Source of the DNA: Alphaproteobacteria bacterium
GTDB taxonomy: Bacteria > Pseudomonadota > Alphaproteobacteria > UBA2966
DNA length: 64,000 nt
Direction: 5' to 3'
NCBI GenBank assembly: GCA_021296255.1
Contig: JAGWAU010000009.1
Location: 62,001-126,000, forward strand
Positions 27,614 to 36,251 of this stretch are shown piece after piece. Both the position numbers and the translations under genes were made by a program. The notes under the pieces are model-generated. The model was not told the DNA's origin. It searched no databases and worked only from the letters and a program-made list of their open reading frames with translations. Each line of letters begins with the position of its first letter. Position 1 is the first letter of the stretch.

Positions 27614-29203
27614 GTGACGGCGCTGCAGCGTATCTTGCGGCCGGCCCTCTGGCGCCTCGACGATCTGTTGTCGCGTATTTTTGGACCTGCCTGGAACCCC
27701 CTCTACAACCTCGGAGCGCTGGGTTTTTTCTTTTACTGGATCGTCGCGATCAGCGGCATATACATCTACATCTTCTTCGATACCGGCGTTACCGAGGCTT
27801 ACGACTCCGTCGCCTACATGACGGAGGACCAGTGGTACCTTGCCGGCGTGATGCGGAGCCTGCACCGCTACGCCTCGGACGCCCTGGTCGTCGTCATGGT
27901 GCTGCATCTGATCCGCGAGTTCGCCTATGACCGCTACCGAGGCGCGCGTTGGTTCAGCTGGCTTACCGCCGTCCCGATAATTTTGTTTGTCCTCGCGTCC
28001 GGCATCACGGGCTACTGGCTGGTCTGGGACCAGCTTGCGCAGTACGTCGCCATTGCCACCATGGAATGGCTCGACTGGCTGCCCATCTTCGGTGAGCCCA
28101 TCGCCCGTAACTTTCTGGCGCCCGACGCGCTCGATGACCGTTTCTTCACTTTGCTCGTGTTCCTGCACATCGCCGTGCCGTTGCTGTTGCTGCTGGCATT
28201 GTGGATCCACCTGCAACGGGTGAGTCGGCCACGCGTCAACCCGCCGCGCGGTCTGGCCGCGGGTAGCTTCGCGGCGCTTCTCGCGCTCTCATTCGCCATG
28301 CCGGCGACCAGTCATGCACCCGCCGATCTGGCGAAGGTCCCCACAGTCCTCGATCTCGACTGGTTCTATCTCGGATTCCATCCGTTGATGGACGTGTGGT
28401 CCCGCGGCACGGTGTGGGCCACGGCCGCTGTGCTGATGCTGACGATTGCCGTCATGCCCTGGTTGCCTCCCTTTCGCCGCCCTGAGGTGGCGCGGGTTGA
28501 TCTCGACAACTGCAACGGGTGTGCCCGCTGCGCCGAGGACTGCCCCTTCAACGCGATCTCGATGGAGCGCCGCAGTGACGGCAAACCGTTCGACCGGGAA
28601 GCGGTCGTCAATAGCTCGCTGTGCGTGAGCTGTGGGATTTGCGCGGGGGCCTGCCCGACGGCGACCCCCTTCCGCCGCACCGGCGCCCTGGTCCCGGGGA
28701 TCGAACTGCCCCACGCCACCCTGGTGAGCTTGCGGGACGCACTCGATCGAAAGGCGGATACCGGTAGCCAACAGGTCTACCTCATCGCCTGCGAGCATGG
28801 GGCTAGGCGGGAGACGATCGGCCACCCGGACCTCGCCGTCGCCACGGTACCTTGCATCGGCGCCCTGCCGCCGTCGTTCATCGACTACCTGCTGAGCCGC
28901 TGTGGCGCGGCAGGCGTCTACTTGGCCGGATGCCCGCAGGGCAATTGCCACTTCCGCCTCGGCAACGCATGGACCGAGGCGCGCCTCGAGGGACGGCGCG
29001 ACCCGATCCTGCGCAAACGGGTTCCACGCGAACGGGTGTGCTGGGGCTGGTTCGCGCCTCACCAGTCGTCGGGGCTGCGGCGGTCCGTCGAGGCGTTCCT
29101 CCGCGATGTCCGCGGTTTGCCTCCTCAGGAGGCTCCGTCCGTCCGACAGCTCAGCACCCGCTTCGACCGGTCGCGGGAAGAGGGAGGCGTTGGCGGTCCA
29201 TGA
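27614..29203 (+). CDS. Cytochrome b6-like / 2[4Fe-4S] ferredoxin / MvhD-like fusion protein
   Basis: A 529-residue three-part redox protein. Residues 1-280 are a cytochrome b/b6 membrane domain with two bis-His pairs each 14 apart (His84/His98 and His185/His199). Residues 296-352 hold two [4Fe-4S] motifs: Cys300, 303, 306, 310 and Cys337, 340, 343, 347. Residues 386-510 resemble the delta subunit of methyl-viologen hydrogenase/heterodisulfide systems, with Cys393, 414, 430, 440 and 445 (GCPQGNCHF). It could link the quinone pool to low-potential carriers or feed the heme-copper enzyme. GTG start at 27614; it overlaps the next gene by ATGA. Confidence 0.85.
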   Translation: MTALQRILRPALWRLDDLLSRIFGPAWNPLYNLGALGFFFYWIVAISGIYIYIFFDTGVTEAYDSVAYMTEDQWYLAGVMRSLHRYASDALVVVMVLHLIREFAYDRYRGARWFSWLTAVPIILFVLASGITGYWLVWDQLAQYVAIATMEWLDWLPIFGEPIARNFLAPDALDDRFFTLLVFLHIAVPLLLLLALWIHLQRVSRPRVNPPRGLAAGSFAALLALSFAMPATSHAPADLAKVPTVLDLDWFYLGFHPLMDVWSRGTVWATAAVLMLTIAVMPWLPPFRRPEVARVDLDNCNGCARCAEDCPFNAISMERRSDGKPFDREAVVNSSLCVSCGICAGACPTATPFRRTGALVPGIELPHATLVSLRDALDRKADTGSQQVYLIACEHGARRETIGHPDLAVATVPCIGALPPSFIDYLLSRCGAAGVYLAGCPQGNCHFRLGNAWTEARLEGRRDPILRKRVPRERVCWGWFAPHQSSGLRRSVEAFLRDVRGLPPQEAPSVRQLSTRFDRSREEGGVGGP

Positions 29204-29700
29204 CCAGTGCTCTCCGATATGTGGGCCAGGCCGCCGTGCTCGTCGCCTTTGCCGGGGTGGTCGGGTTCTTTTCCGCCGCTCCGTCTTTTCGTCATTTTCC
29301 CGAGGGGCAGGCCTTACTCAAGGTGAGCTTCGCGCATGGCGGCGCCCGTAGGGCGGAATGCCGGAAACGGACGCGGCGGGAGCTTGCGGAGATGGCGGCG
29401 AACATGCGGAAGGAGATGGATTGTCCTCGTGGACGAGTAGACCTAAGGCTCGAGGTCGACCTCGATGGAGCACCGCTCTACCAGGCGACGCTGCCGCCGA
29501 CGGGGCTTGCGGGGGACGGCCCGTCGCGCGTCTACGAACGGTTTGTGCTCCCCGCGGGTCGCCACGTTCTCCATCTTCGCTTGCGCGATTCCCGTCGGAA
29601 TCAGGGGTTCGATCACGTCACGCAGAAGGTTGTGGAGCTCGCTGCCGGACAAAGTGTTGCCGTCGATTTCCGCGTCGGCGAGGGGTTCATCGTCCGATGA
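29200..29700 (+). CDS. Membrane-anchored protein of unknown function in heme-copper cluster
   Basis: A 166-residue protein starting in the ATGA overlap with the preceding gene. One N-terminal helix (YVGQAAVLVAFAGVVGFFSA) followed by a mainly beta periplasmic domain with RYxLDDG-like pattern (RVYERFVLPAGRHVLHLRLR). Pairs ECRKR and MDCPRG give two cysteines that might bind metal or form a disulfide. Strict coupling to the cytochrome b fusion suggests a partner in the same complex; no known family recognised. Confidence 0.7.
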   Translation: MTSALRYVGQAAVLVAFAGVVGFFSAAPSFRHFPEGQALLKVSFAHGGARRAECRKRTRRELAEMAANMRKEMDCPRGRVDLRLEVDLDGAPLYQATLPPTGLAGDGPSRVYERFVLPAGRHVLHLRLRDSRRNQGFDHVTQKVVELAAGQSVAVDFRVGEGFIVR

Positions 29701-29737
29701 CGGCTGGGCCAGGCAGGACTGTCGAGGGAGGTCCATC

Positions 29738-30145
29738 ATGGCGCTGATCCCGTGGCGAGAGGCGTTCGAGATCGGGATCGAGCCGGTCGATCACGAGCAC
29801 CGCGAGTTGATAGACCTTATCAACCAACTCCATGACCGGCTCGATCGTAGCGCCGAGCCGGAGATCGTCGCTGGTTTTCTCGGTGAGATCTATGCGCGCA
29901 TCTCCGCGCATTTCGCCCTCGAGGAACGAGTCATGCGCGACCTCGAGTACGACGACTACGCGGATCACAAGGATGACCATGAAGCCCTGCTGGACGATAT
30001 CAGGGACATCATGGATGTCTTCGACGAGGGCGGCTATGTGGACTTACAGGAGGATTTGGGAGACCAACTCGAAACGTGGTTCGGTGGACATTTCCGCACG
30101 AAAGACGCCCGCCTTCACACCTTCCTCGAAGACAGGGGCGCTTGA
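29738..30145 (+). CDS. Bacteriohemerythrin
   Basis: A 135-residue four-helix-bundle protein with a carboxylate-bridged di-iron centre that binds O2 or NO. Ligands: His21 (VDHEHREL), His58 and Glu62 (HFALEE), His77 and His81 (HKDDH), His118 and Asp123 (HFRTKD). GGGAGG lies 8 bp upstream of the ATG. Thirty-seven bp after the cluster's membrane protein, so it is likely cotranscribed; it may deliver or scavenge O2 or NO for the reductase. Confidence 0.92.
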   Translation: MALIPWREAFEIGIEPVDHEHRELIDLINQLHDRLDRSAEPEIVAGFLGEIYARISAHFALEERVMRDLEYDDYADHKDDHEALLDDIRDIMDVFDEGGYVDLQEDLGDQLETWFGGHFRTKDARLHTFLEDRGA

Positions 30146-30155
30146 TCGAAATCAA
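30142..30155. promoter_or_regulatory. Second perfect FNR/DNR-type binding site
   Basis: TTGAT-CGAA-ATCAA matches the same consensus at all ten positions and overlaps the hemerythrin stop codon. It lies 182 bp before the BKACE gene. I see no convincing -10 at the class-II spacing, so its target is unclear: it may act at a distance on the next gene or be a roadblock at the end of the cluster. Confidence 0.55.
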
Positions 30156-30336
30156 GGATGGCGGCGCGCCCCGCGTCCATGAATGGAGCGTCGCCCGATG
30201 CCCCGGGTGCGCTGGATTGTAGAGGTGGAAGAAACCATCATGGGAGTGGCACAACATGTCGTAGCCGCCTCTTTGACACACCGGCGACGAACGAGATAAT
30301 GCCGCTTTACCCTTCGTTCGCACGGGAGACAGTCAA

Positions 30337-31260
30337 ATGACGGACAAGGTTGCCATCGTTGTCGCACCGACCGGGGCGCTCAACACGCGCGAATCGGCGC
30401 CTTACATGGCCTATACCGTTGAGGAGCAGGCTGTAGAAGCGAGGAACTGTGAAGACGTCGGCGCGTCCATCTATCACGTCCACGTCAGGGACGAGCGGGG
30501 CGCGAATTCGGGTGATCCCGAGATCTACGGCCGACTGGTCGAGCACGTGAGAGCGAAGTCCGGTTTGCTCATTCAAATCGGCGGGGCGCTCGGACCCGGC
30601 CGCGACCCCGACACCGGCATCATCGGCTATCCCTTCACCGAGGAAGACCGGCTGCACGCTCTCGAGACGAAGCCGGCGCCGGACATGTTCACGGTGAAAA
30701 TCGGTGCGGTCGAGCTTCGGGTTCCGGCCAAGAACTATGAAACCATCGGCCTGCGGAACTCGCCCAAATTCCTGCGCCAGGCGATTCCCTACGTCATGGA
30801 ACGGGATATGTGCCTGGAGCTGGAAATCTTCGATGTCGGCTGTCTGTACAACGCCAAGATCCTGGAGGAAGAGGGGCTTTTCGGACCTGCGGGACTGAGC
30901 TCTCCCGGGTGCTACCTGCACTTCGTGATGGGCCATGGTGGCCAGCCGGCGACGATGAAGCAGCTGATGTATCTGCATGAAGAGTCGCTGAAACTGTTTC
31001 CCAGTGCGGAAATCTGCGTAAGCGCCGCGGCGGACGAATGCTATCGCATCATCACGACCGCGATGCTTCTGGGCTGCAACATGGTGCGGTGCGGTATAGA
31101 AGACAGCCGGCACCTGTCGAACGGCCGGCGCGCCGAAAGCAACGTTCAAATCGTCGAAAACGTCGTGAGGATCGCGCGGGAGATCGGACGGGACGTGGCC
31201 TCGGTCAACGAAGCTCACGAGATGCTGATGCCGAAGACGTCGGCCCAGCGCGCCGCCTGA
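30337..31260 (+). CDS. Beta-keto acid cleavage enzyme (BKACE, DUF849)
   Basis: A 307-residue TIM-barrel zinc enzyme that condenses a beta-keto acid with acetyl-CoA, giving a CoA thioester and acetoacetate. Zinc ligands are in IYHVHVRDERG near residue 45; GGALGPG and the C-terminal GCNMVRCGIEDS are typical. Substrate specificity (3-keto-5-aminohexanoate, dehydrocarnitine, beta-ketoadipate and so on) cannot be assigned. Likely acts with the SDR 217 bp downstream. Confidence 0.88.
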   Translation: MTDKVAIVVAPTGALNTRESAPYMAYTVEEQAVEARNCEDVGASIYHVHVRDERGANSGDPEIYGRLVEHVRAKSGLLIQIGGALGPGRDPDTGIIGYPFTEEDRLHALETKPAPDMFTVKIGAVELRVPAKNYETIGLRNSPKFLRQAIPYVMERDMCLELEIFDVGCLYNAKILEEEGLFGPAGLSSPGCYLHFVMGHGGQPATMKQLMYLHEESLKLFPSAEICVSAAADECYRIITTAMLLGCNMVRCGIEDSRHLSNGRRAESNVQIVENVVRIAREIGRDVASVNEAHEMLMPKTSAQRAA

Positions 31261-31279
31261 CCGCGCTCGATCCATTTGA

Positions 31280-31308
31280 GGTCCACCTGCTATCGGTAGC
31301 AGGGGACC
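31280..31308. terminator. Hairpin downstream of BKACE gene
   Basis: GGTCC (31280-31284), bulged A, CCTGCTA (31286-31292), loop TCGG, TAGCAGG (31297-31303) and GGACC (31304-31308): a 12-bp stem with one bulge, 20 nt after the stop. Terminator-like, but not followed by a T tract. Confidence 0.5.
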
Positions 31309-31477
31309 CGGTCGCGACGGAGTACTCCATCGGGAGGCCGTTGAGGGGAACGACCGGACCTACCTTCCCCTCGGTGGCCTTGCATCGATAGGCCGCAAGC
31401 CGGGCCGGACATGCCGGTGCGCCTCGCCGACAGGGCGGTTCGAACGGTATTCAACAACGGGGACGGGGAGACAAGAC

Positions 31478-32266
31478 ATGGATATGGGCCTTGACGGCAA
31501 AGTGGCCCTGGTAACGGCGGCCAGCAGGGGCATCGGTCGCGCCATCGCGCAAGAGCTCGCCGCCGAAGGCGCGAACGTCGCCATCGCATCGCGTAACGAC
31601 GATGCCCTGAAGGCGGCCGCGGATACCATCAAGCAGGAGACGGGCAAGGACGTCGCCGCCTATGTGACGGATTTGCTCAACGATGCCGAGGTGCGGAAAC
31701 TGGCCGATGACGTCGAGAAGGATCTGGGCCCGATCGAGGTTCTGGTCAACAGCTCGGCAGGACCGCCCACCAAACCGTTCGAGGAGCTCTCCGACGAGGA
31801 TTGGCGGGAGGCCCTCGACATCAAGTTTCTGGCGCAGATGCGGCCCTCGCGCGAGATCCTCCCGCGCATGAAGAAGCGCGACGGGGGGCGCATCATCAAC
31901 ATCATTGGCAGCCACGGCCGCTACCCGCACGCCTATGCCATCACCGCGGGTGTGGTGAACGCCGCGCTGCTCAACCTGACCAAGGCGCTGGCGGAGGAAG
32001 GCGCACCGCACAACGTCCTGGTGAATGCCATCAATCCCGGGCTGACGGACACCGAACGGGTGACCTATCTCGCCAACCTCAAGGCTGAAACCCAGGGCAT
32101 CACCTACGATGAAGCCGTCGCGGAGATGTGCCAGGACACTCTCCTCAAGCGGCTCGCCGCGCCCACGGAGATCGCCTCGATGGCCGTTCTGATGGCGTCC
32201 TCTCGCGGCGGGTTCATCACGGGATCGATGATCGACGTGGACGGCGGCATGACGCCGTGCATCTGA
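31478..32266 (+). CDS. SDR-family protein with degenerate catalytic site
   Basis: A 262-residue Rossmann-fold protein. The NAD(P) motif is VTAASRGIG and the C-terminal signature is IDVDGG. The segment that normally carries YxxxK reads AGVVN before AALLNLTKALAEE, so the catalytic Tyr and Lys are both replaced. It may bind a nucleotide without classical reductase chemistry or use other residues. Homologues of this divergent type often sit near CoA-metabolising genes. Confidence 0.8.
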   Translation: MDMGLDGKVALVTAASRGIGRAIAQELAAEGANVAIASRNDDALKAAADTIKQETGKDVAAYVTDLLNDAEVRKLADDVEKDLGPIEVLVNSSAGPPTKPFEELSDEDWREALDIKFLAQMRPSREILPRMKKRDGGRIINIIGSHGRYPHAYAITAGVVNAALLNLTKALAEEGAPHNVLVNAINPGLTDTERVTYLANLKAETQGITYDEAVAEMCQDTLLKRLAAPTEIASMAVLMASSRGGFITGSMIDVDGGMTPCI

Positions 32267-32292
32267 ACGCCGACGATTGAGGCGCCAAAACG

Positions 32293-34707
32293 CTAGTTGA
32301 CGGCGCCGCCGCCCGGTTCGCCAAATCGGCGCAGCCGCACCTCGGCAACGGCGTCGATCAGTGCGTCGGTATCGATGCCGTAGGTCCGATAGAGGTCCGC
32401 GACGCTCCCCGACTGCCCGAAATGATCGACGCCCAGCGGTGCGATCGAGTGCCCGAGGACGGAGCCCAACCAGCTCAGCGTTACGGGATGGGCATCGATG
32501 ACCGTGACGATCGACGCTTCGGCCGGCAGGACGCCCAGCAACCGTTCCACGTGACTGAGGGCCCCGCGTGCCCCGGCATGGCGCTCCCGCATCGTGGTGC
32601 GCCAGTCCGTATGGAGCCGGTCGGCCGACGTGATCGCGAGCAGTCCCGCGTCGGGAATGTCGTCGATGAGGCTGGCGTGCGCCTCGACGGCTTCCGGCGC
32701 CACGGCGCCTGAGAACACGATCGCGAGATCGGCGTCCGGTCCGGGTTCCCGGTACCAGTAGCCGCCGGCCAGGATGTCCTTCTCCAATGCCGGCGTCATG
32801 GCCCGTTGGGGCTGTTCCAGCGGCCGCGTGGAGAGGCGCAGGTAGACCGAAGTCCCGTCGGGCTTCTGGATGTGCTCCATGGCCCAGCGCATGCTGACGG
32901 CGAGTTCGTCGACGAAGGCGGGCTCGAACGTGAGCAAGTTGTCCTGCGCCATGCCGACCAGCGTCGTGCCGACGGACTGGTGAGCTCCACCTTCCGGCGC
33001 GAGCGTAACGCCCGAGGGCGTACCGACCAGTATGAAACGGGCGTCCTGATAGCAAGCGTAATTGAGCGAGTCCAATCCCCGGCTGATGAAGGTGTCGTAG
33101 AGCGTCCCGATGGGGAGCAGGCGTGTTCCGAACATGTCCTCGGACAAGCCGAGCATGCAGAGCAGGAGGAACAGGTTGTTCTCCGCGATGCCCAGCTCGA
33201 TATGCTGGCCGCCGGGGGACGTCTCCCATTTCTGGGCGGAGGTGATGTGCTCCAGACGGAACTGGTCCGAGCGCGTCTCGCGATCGAACAGGCCCCGTTG
33301 ATTGACCCAGCCGCCCAGGTTGGTGGAGACCGTGACGTCCGGTGACGTCGTCACGATGCGGTTGGCCGCGTCGGAATCGCCCCGACCCAGATCGTTGAGG
33401 ATGCGCCCGAACGATTCCTGAGTGGACGTCCACTTGGTCTCGGGCACGGCGATCTCGGGAATGGCGATGACCGCGGGTTCCTGGCGGGTCCGGCGAACGT
33501 TGCGGTAGGGCACCGTGTTCAGAAATTCGGTCATCTCTTCCGGACTCGGGCCCAGGCCCTCGAAGGGCTCCCATTCGCGACCTTCCGCGACGTTGTTGGC
33601 CTCGCGGAAGAGCTGCATCTGTTCCCGATTCATGAGACCGGCGTGATTGTCCTTGTGGCCCGCAAATGGCAGACCGAGGCCCTTGATCGTGTAGGCGATG
33701 AAACACTGCGGCGTATCGTCCTCGACCGCCTCGAATGCTCCCAGAACGCTCCTCATGTCGTGGCCGGCGAGGTTGGTCATCAGGCGGTGGAGGCTGTCGT
33801 CGTCGTGGGAGTCGAGAAACTCCTTCGACCCCGACGTCCCTCTCAGATCACGCTTGAGATGGTCGCGCCAAGCCGCGCCTCCGGCAAACGTCAGCGCGGA
33901 GTACATCGGGTTGGGGCAATCGTCGATCCAGCGCCGCAGCGCTTCTCCGGCCGGTCCCTCGAAGGCCTTTTGCAGGCGCGTGCCGTATTTCAGCGTGACG
34001 ACGTTCCAGCCGACCGAGCGGAAGAAGTCCTCGATCTTTTGGAAGAGGAACATGTTGATGACGCCGTCGAGACTCTGCCGGTTGTAGTCGATGATCCACC
34101 ACAGGCTTCTGACGTCGTGCTTCCAACCCTCCAGCAGCGCTTCGAAGACGTTGCCCTCATCGAGCTCGGCATCGCCCATCAGGGCGATCATGCGTCCCGC
34201 CGGCTGATTCGACTCCGCGAGTCCATGCATGCGCAGATAATCCCGAACCATCGACGCGAACAGGGTCGCTCCCACTCCGAGACCGACCGAACCCGTGGAG
34301 AAATCGACCGGACAGGCGTCTTTCGTGCGCGACGGATACGACTGGGCGCCGCCGAACCCGCGGAACCGTTCCAGATTTTCGCGCGTCTGAAGGCCGAAGA
34401 GGTAGTGGATCGCGTGCATGACCGGCGATGCGTGCGGCTTGACCGCGATCCGGTCTTCCGGCTGCAGGATGCGCGCATAGAGCGCCGTCAACAGCGTGCT
34501 TGCGGAGGCACAGGAGGCCTGATGCCCGCCCACCTTCACGCCATCGTCGTTGGGCCGGATGTGATTGGCGTTGTGGATCATCCACGTGGCCAGCCACAGG
34601 ACCTTGCGATCGAGCGCCTCGAGTCGCTGGAGGAGCACGCCGCGCTTCTGATCGGCGCCTCCATCGGACTGCTTCGGCGAGCGGGCCGCCGAACGTCGGG
34701 TTGCCAT
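32293..34707 (-). CDS. Transketolase / AceE-like thiamine-diphosphate enzyme
   Basis: An 804-residue homodimeric pyruvate-dehydrogenase-E1-like or transketolase-like protein. ThDP/Mg2+ site GDAELDEGNVFEAL and its His-containing N-terminal half (HASPVMHAIHYL) are clear; the pyrimidine half has ENNLFLLLCMLGLSE. It lacks E2/E3 genes nearby and is shorter than E. coli AceE (887 residues), so its acceptor is uncertain. Directly preceded (6 bp) by the CBS gene on the same strand, which points to coexpression. Confidence 0.88.
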   Translation of the reverse strand: MATRRSAARSPKQSDGGADQKRGVLLQRLEALDRKVLWLATWMIHNANHIRPNDDGVKVGGHQASCASASTLLTALYARILQPEDRIAVKPHASPVMHAIHYLFGLQTRENLERFRGFGGAQSYPSRTKDACPVDFSTGSVGLGVGATLFASMVRDYLRMHGLAESNQPAGRMIALMGDAELDEGNVFEALLEGWKHDVRSLWWIIDYNRQSLDGVINMFLFQKIEDFFRSVGWNVVTLKYGTRLQKAFEGPAGEALRRWIDDCPNPMYSALTFAGGAAWRDHLKRDLRGTSGSKEFLDSHDDDSLHRLMTNLAGHDMRSVLGAFEAVEDDTPQCFIAYTIKGLGLPFAGHKDNHAGLMNREQMQLFREANNVAEGREWEPFEGLGPSPEEMTEFLNTVPYRNVRRTRQEPAVIAIPEIAVPETKWTSTQESFGRILNDLGRGDSDAANRIVTTSPDVTVSTNLGGWVNQRGLFDRETRSDQFRLEHITSAQKWETSPGGQHIELGIAENNLFLLLCMLGLSEDMFGTRLLPIGTLYDTFISRGLDSLNYACYQDARFILVGTPSGVTLAPEGGAHQSVGTTLVGMAQDNLLTFEPAFVDELAVSMRWAMEHIQKPDGTSVYLRLSTRPLEQPQRAMTPALEKDILAGGYWYREPGPDADLAIVFSGAVAPEAVEAHASLIDDIPDAGLLAITSADRLHTDWRTTMRERHAGARGALSHVERLLGVLPAEASIVTVIDAHPVTLSWLGSVLGHSIAPLGVDHFGQSGSVADLYRTYGIDTDALIDAVAEVRLRRFGEPGGGAVN

Positions 34708-34713
34708 GGTCCT

Positions 34714-35109
34714 TCAATCCGGGACTTGGAGGATCCTGTACTCGATGAGATCCCTGAGACTGATGATACCCTCGATCTTACGGTCCTCGATGACCGGCAC
34801 GTGCCGGAAATGACGCTCCGTCATCATCTTGATGACGTCGTTGATATCGTCTTCGAGACCGCAGCTCACGACCGTCGTCGTCATCACTTCCCCGACTTCC
34901 ATGGAGAGCAGTTTCTCCCGATCCGAAGCCAGGCCGTGCACCACGTCGCGCTCGGAGAAGATGCCGATGATGACGCCCTCCCAGTTGCGCACCATGACGG
35001 CGCCGACTTCCTCCCTGGTCAGCAGATCGGCGACTTCCTGCACGGTCTTTTCCGGAGTGGTCGCCACCACCCGAGGTTCGTGCATCGCGAGTACGTCTTT
35101 GACTTTCAC
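34714..35109 (-). CDS. CBS-domain protein
   Basis: A 131-residue protein made of two CBS modules (about residues 5-58 and 70-128; VGAVMVRNWEGVIIGIFSERD and HFRHVPVIEDRKIEGIISLRDL), the fold that binds adenosine nucleotides. AAGGGA sits 5 bp before the GTG at 35109, which fits better than the ORF extension upstream. Six bp before the AceE-like gene, it may regulate or report energy state for it. Confidence 0.85.
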   Translation of the reverse strand: MKVKDVLAMHEPRVVATTPEKTVQEVADLLTREEVGAVMVRNWEGVIIGIFSERDVVHGLASDREKLLSMEVGEVMTTTVVSCGLEDDINDVIKMMTERHFRHVPVIEDRKIEGIISLRDLIEYRILQVPD

Positions 35110-35295
35110 GTTCCCTTTCGCCCCCCTGGCGTACACGAGCGATCCAGGCAGCCCCCACCCTACGCATGCACGGGCAAAACGCGAGTACGCCTTGCTCCGA
35201 CGGAATTCTGTCCTCCCTGCGCCGGGGGAACAAGCCGCCGGCTTCGCCTGCTATCGAATACAATATACCACCGGGAACGCGGCCGTGGCCCGCCG

Positions 35296-36135
35296 TTACT
35301 CGAGCAGGAACCCCTGCCGGCGGACGAATGCCCCGAAATCGTCCCGCTCGGGTTTCGAAACCTGCCGGGCCTTGTCCTCGGACCAGCCGTAAAATTCGGC
35401 CGTTCCGTAATCTTCGACGTATTTCTGCTTTTCGTCCGGGATCGCGTACCGGGCATGGCGGCGGTGATCATAGTCGTCGAGGCCGCGCTCCAGCGCCTCG
35501 TCGTCGTAGGTATCGACGTAGACTGTCGCCGACAGGGGCAGGCGCATGCTGACGTGGGCCCGGGCCGACGGATAGCCGAGACACAGCCCCGCCACCGGGA
35601 ACACCCAGTTCGGCAGCTGCAGGATCTCGGACACCCGGGTGGCATGATTCCTGATGACGCTGATGGGACAGCAACCGAGGCCCCTGGACTCGGCGGCCGT
35701 GATCAGATTCTGCATCACGATGGCCGCATCGATGGCGGCGTTGAAGAACGCATCGAGATGATCGTTGGCGAACGGGCGGCCCCGCCGCGCGCAAATTCGG
35801 CGAATGCGCCGGGAGTCGCCGCAAAACACCATGAATTCCGGTGCCGCGCCGATCCAGGGCATGCCGGGGATGAGCTCGGCGATGCCCTGCCGTTTATCCT
35901 CGTCGATCACCCGCACCACGGTCGCCTGCTGCAGGTCCGACTTCGAAGGTGCCGAATACGCGCAAGCCAGCAGCACCTCCATCAGGGCGTCCGGCACGGG
36001 ATCCGGAAGGAATCGCCGATGGGTGCGGTGCGAGAGCAATGTCGTGATGACTTCGTTCGCGTCGTCGTCGCCGGACGCGGCGTCCATGTCGTGCCCGAAC
36101 CGTTGGGTGTATAGCTCCGCGATCGTCTGCGTCAT
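35296..36135 (-). CDS. Nitroreductase-family FMN protein
   Basis: A 279-residue NfsA/NfsB-fold flavoprotein. FMN contacts appear in LLSHRTHRRFLPDPVPDAL and AYSAPSKSDLQ; the C-terminal region has DYDHRRHARY. A longer N-terminal segment with TQRFGHDMD precedes the core. Substrate unknown. Confidence 0.85.
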   Translation of the reverse strand: MTQTIAELYTQRFGHDMDAASGDDDANEVITTLLSHRTHRRFLPDPVPDALMEVLLACAYSAPSKSDLQQATVVRVIDEDKRQGIAELIPGMPWIGAAPEFMVFCGDSRRIRRICARRGRPFANDHLDAFFNAAIDAAIVMQNLITAAESRGLGCCPISVIRNHATRVSEILQLPNWVFPVAGLCLGYPSARAHVSMRLPLSATVYVDTYDDEALERGLDDYDHRRHARYAIPDEKQKYVEDYGTAEFYGWSEDKARQVSKPERDDFGAFVRRQGFLLE

Positions 36136-36251
36136 GCCTGATGATGCTCCGCCGTAGTCGGCCGGCCGGTTCCGTGCGCCGGTTCATGTCTATTCGCAGG
36201 GAGTAAACGCGATGTCATAGTGGGAGTCACGCGGCAGCAAAGGAGGACGCG

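Noticed and set aside
33643-36114. 823-codon plus-strand frame
   Set aside because: Antisense to the AceE-like, CBS and nitroreductase genes; no motif.
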